From SIG565 sp045601525 (lineage in GTDB: Bacteria; Bacillota; Clostridia; Oscillospirales; Acutalibacteraceae): DNA of 5,028 nucleotides. Position 1 is the first letter of the stretch. Each line of letters opens with the position of its first letter. The DNA lies in the NCBI GenBank assembly GCA_045601525.1, contig JAZRZR010000078.1, positions 1 through 5,028 on the forward strand, in the 5' to 3' direction. The translations under genes were made by a program, and so were the position numbers. The notes below the pieces were generated by a model. The model saw nothing but the letters and a program-made list of their open reading frames with translations. It did not search any database and was not told the origin of the DNA. Positions 1 to 5,028 of the stretch are shown here, in pieces.

Positions 1-7
1 AAATTCT

Positions 8-35
8 TTGAAATGTTGTGTTAATATAGTATAAT
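8..35 (+). promoter_or_regulatory. Probable sigma-A-type promoter of the hprK operon
   Basis: A -35-like TTGAAA lies at 8-13 (five of six to TTGACA) and a perfect TATAAT at 30-35, separated by 16 nt. The region is AT-rich, as expected of a vegetative promoter in Firmicutes. Transcription would begin near 41-43, leaving a leader of about 20 nt, just enough for the ribosome binding site of hprK. No operator, cre-like palindrome or riboswitch is visible in the 63 nt available, although the sequence upstream of position 1 is not in view. It is the only convincing promoter in the window and would drive all five genes. Confidence 0.7.
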
Positions 36-51
36 AGAATATATAACTTTT

Positions 52-60
52 AGAAAGAGG
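52..60 (+). promoter_or_regulatory. Ribosome binding site of hprK; start choice ambiguous
   Basis: The purine run AGAAAGAGG ends only 3 nt before ATG 64, which is short for a Shine-Dalgarno spacer. An in-frame TTG at 70-72 sits 9 nt downstream, a more typical distance. The two choices differ by only two residues (M-F) and do not affect any domain. ATG 64 is kept as the conventional call. Confidence 0.6.
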
Positions 61-63
61 CTG

Positions 64-1020
64 ATGTTTTTGAAACAAAACTTTACCGTTTCACTTGCTA
101 AAATTATCAAGGAGCATTCTCTTGAGACAATTTATTTGCCCGAGGACGCGGAAAATATTATGATTGGTACCACCGAGGTAAACCGCCCCGGTTTACAGCT
201 GGTTGGTTTTTATGAGTTTTTTGATAATACACGCATTCAAATCATTGGCAAGAGTGAGTGTGCTTATTTAGAAGCCGCCGAAAACGAGGAACAAATTATA
301 GATAAGCTTTTTTCTTCAACCCCTGCAGCCGTTGTGGTTACAAGAGGTCTTGAAATTGCTGATAAATTTGCACCCTTTGCTGAAAAATATGGCGTGCCGC
401 TTTTGCGCACCGCAGTTTCCACTTCAGAGTTCACCTCCACCCTTATTTCTTTCTTAAATGTTCAATTAGCACCTCGTATTACCCGCCACGGCGTTTTGGT
501 TGAGGTTTACGGTGAGGGTATATTGTTACTTGGCGAAAGCGGTGTTGGTAAAAGCGAAACCGCCATTGAGCTTGTAAAGCGCGGTCACCGTCTTATTGCT
601 GACGATGCTGTTGAAATCCGCCGTGTATCAAGTAAATCCTTGGTGGGCTCTGCTCCCGATAATATTCGACATTTCATTGAGCTTCGCGGAATTGGTATTA
701 TAAATGCAAGCCGTATTTTCGGTGCAGGCTCGGTAAAACTTACCGAAAAAATAGACCTTGTAGTAAATATTGAACCTTGGGATACTAATAAAGTATATGA
801 CCGTATGGGTATTGAAAATCAAACAACTAACATTTTAGGTCTCGATGTTTCTTCACTCACTATCCCTGTAAAGCCCGGCCGTAACTTAGCGGTTATTATA
901 GAGGTTGCAGCAATGAATAACCGTCAGAAAAAACTTGGCTATAATGCCGCTGAGGACCTTCTTAACAAGCTTGGTATGGGAGATGCGGTTACATCCGAAA
1001 AAAATATTGAGGTGTTTTAA
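64..1020 (+). CDS. hprK: HPr kinase/phosphorylase (HprK)
   Basis: This bifunctional cytoplasmic enzyme phosphorylates the PTS carrier HPr on its regulatory serine, using ATP or pyrophosphate, and removes that phosphate when phosphate is high. It is the sensor of carbon catabolite repression in Firmicutes. The 318 residues match the usual length of about 310. The N-terminal domain (to about residue 130) carries the typical NRPGLQLVGF segment (40-49). The C-terminal kinase domain has His142 in RHGVLV, a Walker A loop GESGVGKS (157-164), the catalytic Asp pair at 180-181 in LIADDAVEI, the family signature ELRGIGIINASRIFGAG (206-222), and the highly conserved IPVKPGRNLAVIIEVAAMN (267-285). No key residue is missing. 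It is first in the operon behind its own promoter, and its stop overlaps the start of the glucokinase gene by one base (TAATG). Its substrate HPr is not encoded in the window. The identification rests on strong resemblance to the Bacillus protein across the full length. Confidence 0.97.
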   Translation: MFLKQNFTVSLAKIIKEHSLETIYLPEDAENIMIGTTEVNRPGLQLVGFYEFFDNTRIQIIGKSECAYLEAAENEEQIIDKLFSSTPAAVVVTRGLEIADKFAPFAEKYGVPLLRTAVSTSEFTSTLISFLNVQLAPRITRHGVLVEVYGEGILLLGESGVGKSETAIELVKRGHRLIADDAVEIRRVSSKSLVGSAPDNIRHFIELRGIGIINASRIFGAGSVKLTEKIDLVVNIEPWDTNKVYDRMGIENQTTNILGLDVSSLTIPVKPGRNLAVIIEVAAMNNRQKKLGYNAAEDLLNKLGMGDAVTSEKNIEVF

Positions 1021-1976
1021 TGTATCATTTAGACGTTGATTTAGGCGGCACCAATATTGCTGTTGGTGTTGTGGATGATAATTTCAAAATAATCGGGCGT
1101 TCAAATGTTAAAACCGAGCGTTCAAACGGTGCCGATGCTATTGTTGATAACATTGTATTAGCCGTTGAAGAAGCCATTAAAAGCACAAATATATCCCAAA
1201 AAGATATTGTGTCGGTGGGTATAGGCTCACCCGGCTCGATTGATAGCGAAAACGGCATTGTTGTGTGGTCGGAAAATTTGGGCTTTAACCGTCTCCCACT
1301 TTGTTCAATCTTAAAAGAACGCACGGGCTTTGATTTTTATATAGAAAACGATGCCAACGCCGCCGCTTATGGTGAATTTATAGCCGGTGTTGGTATTGGC
1401 AAGAACAGTCTTGTGGCTATTACTTTGGGCACAGGTGTTGGCAGTGGTGTGATAATCGATAAAAAGATTTTTGCCGGCATTAACCACACGGGCACCGAAA
1501 TCGGCCACACGGTTATTTGCTTTGATGGTATTCCCTGTAACTGCGGTCGAAAGGGCTGTTGGGAAACTTATGCCTCGGCTACGGCACTTATACGTCAAAC
1601 AAAAGAAAAAATGCTCGAACATAAGGATAGCATTATGTGGGAAATCTCTCCCGATATTGAAGCCGTTAACGGCCGCACCTCCTTTGATGCTATGCGCAAG
1701 GGTGACAAATATGCAAAAGAGGTTGTTGAACAATACATTGAATATGTTGCAATTGGTGTTTGTGATGTTGTTAATGTGTTTCAACCCGATGTTCTTTGTA
1801 TTGGCGGCGGCATCTCAAAAGAGGGCGACACACTGATTCTGCCCATACGTGAATATTTTAACAAATGCGGTTACACCCGTACCTATAAAGAAAACACCAT
1901 TATCACAACCGCAAAACTTGGAAATGATGCAGGTATTATAGGTGCTGCTTTCCTTTGCGATTTATATAAAAAATGA
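1020..1976 (+). CDS. ROK-family sugar kinase, probable glucokinase
   Basis: Probably phosphorylates glucose to glucose-6-phosphate with ATP in the cytoplasm, feeding non-PTS sugar into glycolysis. The 318-residue length is normal for a ROK kinase without the DNA-binding domain of ROK repressors. The phosphate-binding loop is DLGGTN (7-12). Catalytic Asp111 lies in ENDANAAA (109-116), and the second phosphate motif is TLGTGVGSGV (135-144). The sugar and zinc site shows EIGH (160-163) and the ROK cysteine motif CNCGRKGCWE (173-182), giving ligands His163, Cys173, Cys175 and Cys180, with Glu182 placed for sugar contact. IGGGIS (261-266) and GNDAGIIGAA (301-310) close the fold. The start uses GAGG at 1009-1012, 7 nt upstream and inside the end of hprK, so the two genes are translationally coupled. 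The family also includes fructokinases, allose kinases and N-acetylmannosamine kinases. The EIGH-plus-zinc pattern and the position beside hprK favour glucokinase, but substrate cannot be proved from sequence, so no symbol is given. Confidence 0.88.
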   Translation: MYHLDVDLGGTNIAVGVVDDNFKIIGRSNVKTERSNGADAIVDNIVLAVEEAIKSTNISQKDIVSVGIGSPGSIDSENGIVVWSENLGFNRLPLCSILKERTGFDFYIENDANAAAYGEFIAGVGIGKNSLVAITLGTGVGSGVIIDKKIFAGINHTGTEIGHTVICFDGIPCNCGRKGCWETYASATALIRQTKEKMLEHKDSIMWEISPDIEAVNGRTSFDAMRKGDKYAKEVVEQYIEYVAIGVCDVVNVFQPDVLCIGGGISKEGDTLILPIREYFNKCGYTRTYKENTIITTAKLGNDAGIIGAAFLCDLYKK

Positions 1977-1978
1977 TT

Positions 1979-1982
1979 GGAG
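1979..1982 (+). promoter_or_regulatory. Ribosome binding site deciding the murB start
   Basis: GGAG lies 6 nt before ATG 1989, an ideal spacing. An upstream in-frame TTG at 1977-1979 touches this site and has only an A-rich stretch without GGAGG character before it, so it is unlikely to be the start. ATG 1989 gives a 301-residue MurB; the TTG would add four residues (M-E-I-F). Confidence 0.75.
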
Positions 1983-1988
1983 ATTTTT

Positions 1989-2894
1989 ATGGACTGCGTT
2001 TCTATAAAACATTTTCTTGAACAATCAAATATAGATTTTACCGAAAACGAGCCTATCGGCCGTCACACCTCGTTCAAAACGGGTGGAAAAGCCGACATCT
2101 TTATTGTTGCAAAAAACGCCGATGATTTAAGTGCACTTTTAATCTTTTGCAACAAAAACGAAGTACCGATAACCCTACTCGGCAACGGTTCGAATGTTCT
2201 TGTGTCCGATAAAGGAATTCGTGGCGTAGTTATCTCTCTCGCTGCTATGAATACTTTATCGTATGACGGGGAACTCATCAAAGCCGATGGCGGCACACCC
2301 TTAACTGCTCTTTGCAATTTTGCTCTTGAAAATAGCCTTTCGGGTCTTGAATTTGCTTTTGGTATCCCCGGTAGTGTTGGAGGGGCAGTAGTAATGAATG
2401 CCGGAGCCTACGGTGGCGAAATCAAGGATGTTCTTTATGACTGTGCCATTATGAACTCTAATGGCGACACCCATATTTTAAGCGCAGAGGAGTTAAAACT
2501 TGGTTATCGCACAAGTTTGCTTAAAACCGATGGCGGAATTTTGCTTTGGGCACGCTTTAGATTAAATCAAGCCAACAAAGCCGATATAAAGGCAAAAATG
2601 GTTGAACTTTTTTCACGACGCAAGGAAAAACAGCCTCTCGAATTCCCAAGTGCGGGCAGTACCTTTAAGCGCCCCAAGGGATATTTTGCGGGTGCGCTTA
2701 TCGAATCGTGCGGTCTTAAAGGAAAACGCATCGGCGGTGCTATGGTTAGTGAAAAGCACGCGGGCTTTGTAATCAATTATGATAATGCTACCGCCAATGA
2801 TATTAAAGAGCTTATTTCCTTTATACAGGAAACAGTGCTTAAAGAGCACGGTGTTTTACTTGAAAAAGAGGTAATTTATATAGGAGAGGAATAA
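1989..2894 (+). CDS. murB: UDP-N-acetylenolpyruvoylglucosamine reductase (MurB)
   Basis: A cytoplasmic FAD enzyme that uses NADPH to reduce UDP-GlcNAc-enolpyruvate to UDP-N-acetylmuramate, the second committed step of peptidoglycan precursor synthesis after MurA. From ATG 1989 it has 301 residues, typical of the shorter Firmicutes (type II) form. Visible motifs in this numbering: RHTSFKTGG (25-33) at the start of the FAD domain, LLGNGSNVLVSD (63-74), GIPGSVGGAVVMNAGAYGG (125-143) around the flavin, LGYRTSLLK (171-179) with the active-site Arg174, PSAGSTFKRP (220-229) with the likely proton-donating Ser224, and the C-terminal LEKEVIYIGE (291-300) with the likely catalytic Glu294. All expected catalytic positions are present. 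It follows the glucokinase gene by 12 nt and ends 2 nt before whiA. In many Firmicutes rapZ and yvcK lie between murB and whiA; here they are absent. Confidence 0.96.
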   Translation: MDCVSIKHFLEQSNIDFTENEPIGRHTSFKTGGKADIFIVAKNADDLSALLIFCNKNEVPITLLGNGSNVLVSDKGIRGVVISLAAMNTLSYDGELIKADGGTPLTALCNFALENSLSGLEFAFGIPGSVGGAVVMNAGAYGGEIKDVLYDCAIMNSNGDTHILSAEELKLGYRTSLLKTDGGILLWARFRLNQANKADIKAKMVELFSRRKEKQPLEFPSAGSTFKRPKGYFAGALIESCGLKGKRIGGAMVSEKHAGFVINYDNATANDIKELISFIQETVLKEHGVLLEKEVIYIGEE

Positions 2895-2896
2895 TT

Positions 2897-3784
2897 ATGT
2901 CCTTTTCATCTGAATTAAAAGCTGAATTAAGCAACTTAAAGCTGTCTGAATGTTGTCGCTTTGCCGAACTGTGCGGCATGATGATGTTCGGACAATCCTT
3001 TTCGCAAAATAAAATCTCTATCCTTTCCGATACAAAAGAGGTTGCCTCAAATTTCGGTTACCTGCTAAAAAAATGCTTTTCAATTAAAGCACAATATTCC
3101 TCCTCCGAGGGAAAAAGACCAATGTATAAGGCTTTTGTCCCCTCACTTGAGGATAGGAAAACTATAATTGATTATTTCACCAACAACTTTTTTGCCGACA
3201 CCACCCTTAAGAAAGACTGTTGCCGAGATGCATTTATCCGTGGTGCATTTTTGGTTTGTGGTCAAATACAAAACCCCGAAGTTGAACACAGGGCGGAATT
3301 CCGCATAAAGAACACCGAAAACACCGAATATCTATACAATATACTTATTGAGCGCGGAATAATACTTAACAAATCAACAAGGCAGGGTGCCGATTTACTT
3401 TACACCAAAAAGAGTGAAACCACTCAAGACCTTGTAACTGCAATGGGTGCTTTTGCCACAACCCTTGAACTTATTGATGTTAAAATGATTAAAGAATTGC
3501 GCAACGATATCAATCGTCGTAATAACGCCGAACTTTCCAACACTTCAAGAGTTATCGAAGCGTCGATTATTCAAAGAAATGCCATAAAATACTTAATTGA
3601 TAACGAAAAGTTTGAAATTTTACCTGATGACCTTAAGGAAATTGCTCTTTTGCGTATGGCAAATCCTGAAGCATCTCTCACCGAACTTAGCCGACTTTCG
3701 AGCGTTTCCATTACCCGTTCGGGACTTAATCACAGGCTCAAAAAAATAATAGACATCGTAGAGGAACTTAAAGAAAAGAGGTAG
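2897..3784 (+). CDS. whiA: WhiA, LAGLIDADG-like and helix-turn-helix DNA-binding protein
   Basis: WhiA is a conserved DNA-binding protein of Gram-positive bacteria. In Streptomyces it is a sporulation and division regulator; in Bacillus it binds the nucleoid and affects cell division and chromosome segregation. The 295 residues are slightly shorter than the Bacillus protein (about 316). It opens with the family hallmark MSFSSELKAELS (1-12). Two homing-endonuclease-like repeats follow: one at AELCGMMMFGQ (23-33) and one at CCRDAFIRGAFLVCGQI (108-124). The linker has the conserved ELRNDINRRNNAELSNTSR (200-218). The C-terminal helix-turn-helix spans about 240-285, with LRMANPEASLTELSRL (252-267) and SITRSGLNHRLKK (271-283). 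The LAGLIDADG catalytic acids are not evident, as usual in this family, so nuclease activity is not expected. A strong AGGAGAGG (2882-2889) lies 7 nt before the start, inside the murB 3' end. The stop is 4 nt before dnaE. Identity is secure; its targets in this organism are unknown. Confidence 0.95.
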   Translation: MSFSSELKAELSNLKLSECCRFAELCGMMMFGQSFSQNKISILSDTKEVASNFGYLLKKCFSIKAQYSSSEGKRPMYKAFVPSLEDRKTIIDYFTNNFFADTTLKKDCCRDAFIRGAFLVCGQIQNPEVEHRAEFRIKNTENTEYLYNILIERGIILNKSTRQGADLLYTKKSETTQDLVTAMGAFATTLELIDVKMIKELRNDINRRNNAELSNTSRVIEASIIQRNAIKYLIDNEKFEILPDDLKEIALLRMANPEASLTELSRLSSVSITRSGLNHRLKKIIDIVEELKEKR

Positions 3785-3788
3785 CTTT

Positions 3789-4953
3789 ATGTCCTTTGTT
3801 CATTTGCATCTTCATACCGAGTATAGCTTGCTTGACGGTTGTTGCCGTGTCGAGCAGGTTATTGCTGCGGCCAAAGAGCTTGGACAAACCTCTATCGCAA
3901 TAACCGACCATGGCGTTATGTACGGCGCCGTTGATTTTTACAAAAAAGCCCGTGCGGCAGGTATAAAACCAATTATAGGCTGCGAGGTTTATGTTGCGGC
4001 GAGAAGCCGATTTGACAAGGAAAAATTCTTTGACAGTGAATATTCTCATTTAGTGTTGCTTTGCAAGAACGAAACCGGTTATCAAAACCTCATTAAACTT
4101 GTGTCTTTGGGATTTACCGAGGGCTTTTACAACAAGCCGAGAATTGACCGAGATATATTAAAAAAATATAGCGAAGGTCTTATTGCGCTTTCGGCTTGTC
4201 TTGCGGGAGAAATCCCCAAACTTCTTATGAAAAATGACTATGAGGGGGCAAAAACTACTGCCCTTTGGTATAAAAATGTTTTCGGCAAGGACAATTATTA
4301 TCTTGAAATGCAGGACCACGGCATAGCCGAACAAAAAATTGTTAACAAGCAACTTTTAAGGTTATCGGAAGAAACCGATATTTCTTTAGTTGCCACCAAT
4401 GATGTGCATTATACCAAGGCCGAAGACTATGAGGCTCACGGCGTTTTACTTTGTATACAAACGGGCAAAAAGGTTGGTGAAGAGGGCTCTCTTGAATTTC
4501 CTACAAACGAATTTTATCTTAAAAGCGAGGCCGAGATGGCTTCCCTATTCCCATCTTGCCCCGAGGCTATAACCAATACCGAGAAAATTGCCGAAATGTG
4601 CAATTTTGATTTTGAATTTGGCAAAATCAAGCTACCCGTCTTTGATATAGGAAATGCCGACCATTTTGAATATTTTCGAAAAAAATGTTATGACGGACTT
4701 TATAAAAATTATGGCAGTTCCCCCTCCAAAGAGGCTATCGACCGCCTTGAATACGAACTTGATGTTATACACAAGATGGGGTATGTTGACTATTATTTAA
4801 TTGTTCAGGACTTTGTGAATTATGCCAAACAAAACGGCATACCCGTAGGTCCGGGCAGAGGAAGCGGCGCTGCAAGTATTGCGGCGTATTGTGTTGGTAT
4901 TACGGGTGTTGACCCGTTGAAATACAACCTTTTGTTTGAGCGTTTTCTAAATC
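3789..4953 (+). CDS. dnaE: DNA polymerase III subunit alpha (DnaE), 5' part only, cut by adapter
   Basis: The C-family DNA polymerase alpha subunit synthesises DNA at the replication fork together with the sliding clamp and loader; in Firmicutes it shares the work with PolC. Only the first 388 residues are present, against the 1,100 or more usual for the family. The N-terminal PHP domain (about 1-280) starts HLHLHTEYSLLDG (5-17) and has ITDHG (38-42), GCEVYV (64-69) and NDVHY (204-208). All nine usual metal ligands can be seen: His7, His9, Asp16, His41, Glu66, His87, Cys137, Asp205 and His207. The polymerase domain begins with YVDYYLIVQDFVNYAK (332-347) and GPGRGSGAAS (354-363), then breaks at LLFERFLN (381-388). 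The family normally continues PERxSMPDxDxD, with the catalytic aspartates. The frame runs on for Q-V-G-S and a TAG at 4965-4967, but those codons are adapter. Base 4953 (C) is the last genomic base and fits the first base of the expected proline codon. AGAGG (3777-3781) sits 7 nt before the ATG. Confidence 0.94.
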
Positions 4954-5028
4954 AAGTCGGATCGTAGCCATGTCGTTCTGTGGGCCAAGGAGTTGAAAAA
5001 TGATGTTGTCTTCCTAAGACCGCTTGGC
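4954..5028. other. Untrimmed MGI/BGISEQ sequencing adapter with sample barcode (artefact)
   Basis: These 75 bases are library-preparation DNA, not genome. Bases 4954-4995 match the 42-nt MGI/BGISEQ reverse-side adapter as I recall it, which begins AAGTCGGATCGTAGCCATG and ends GCCAAGGAGTTG. One base differs: G at 4983 where I expect A. Bases 4996-5005 (AAAAATGATG) fill the 10-nt sample barcode slot. Bases 5006-5028 match the first 23 nt of the following block, starting TTGTCTTCCTAAGACC, which is the reverse complement of the other common trimming sequence (ending GGTCTTAGGAAGACAA). The order, block lengths and 10-nt spacing all fit. The segment does not encode the continuation of DnaE in any frame and has no gene or terminator. 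Recognition is from memory, not a database search, but the agreement over 64 of 65 fixed positions is far beyond chance. Confidence 0.96.

Noticed and set aside
1..63. Possible riboswitch or catabolite-response operator upstream of hprK
   Set aside because: The expected transcript leader is only about 20 nt, too short for a riboswitch, and I see no cre-like palindrome in the 63 nt available.
1311..1784. 157-codon open frame on the - strand opposite the glucokinase gene
   Set aside because: It lies wholly antisense to a full-length ROK kinase with all motifs intact. The translation is low-complexity, with many N, F and T residues typical of the complement of a coding frame, and resembles no family I know.
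1471..1836. 121-codon open frame on the + strand inside the glucokinase gene
   Set aside because: It is out of frame within a clearly coding region, has no fitting ribosome site, and its translation has no recognisable domain.
3308..3330. Short tandem repeat in whiA encoding N-T-E-N-T-E
   Set aside because: Only two imperfect copies of a nine-base unit, in frame in a linker-like part of WhiA; too short to be a meaningful repeat.
3768..4049. 93-codon open frame on the - strand spanning the whiA/dnaE junction
   Set aside because: It is antisense to the conserved end of whiA and the PHP domain of dnaE, without recognisable protein character.
4950..5028. Insertion sequence or other mobile element interrupting dnaE
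   Set aside because: An abrupt break in a conserved gene suggests an insertion, but there is no inverted repeat or transposase sequence, and the bases fit sequencing adapter plus barcode.

Overview
The window is a compact five-gene operon from a low-to-moderate GC bacterium of the Firmicutes, most likely class Clostridia. The evidence is the gene set itself: HPr kinase/phosphorylase, a ROK-family glucokinase, MurB, WhiA and a PHP-type DnaE. This resembles the conserved hprK / murB / (rapZ, yvcK) / whiA / dnaE neighbourhood of that group. Purine-rich Shine-Dalgarno sites and TAA, TGA and TAG stops in the standard bacterial code agree. A finer assignment (for example Oscillospirales) would be a guess.

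Layout, all on the + strand: a 63-nt leader holds a good sigma-A-type promoter (TTGAAA, 16 nt, TATAAT) and a ribosome binding site. Then come hprK (64-1020), a ROK glucokinase (1020-1976, sharing one base with hprK), murB (best start ATG 1989, to 2894), whiA (2897-3784) and the 5' part of dnaE (3789-4953). Gaps are -1, 12, 2 and 4 nt. No terminator or internal promoter is apparent, so the genes are probably one transcription unit. No non-coding stretch exceeds 300 bases.

The genes join carbon sensing (HprK, glucokinase), cell wall precursor synthesis (MurB), a cell-division and chromosome-linked DNA-binding protein (WhiA) and DNA replication (DnaE). The co-transcription is clear from the sequence; any regulatory link between growth on sugar, wall synthesis and replication is inference.

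The last 75 bases (4954-5028) are not genomic. They match the MGI/BGISEQ (DNBSEQ) library adapter as I recall it: a 42-nt adapter block with one mismatch, a 10-nt sample-barcode-like segment, and the first 23 nt of the next adapter block. DnaE therefore appears to stop just before its catalytic aspartates only because the contig ran into untrimmed adapter. I found no mobile element, CRISPR array, RNA gene or undescribed system here.
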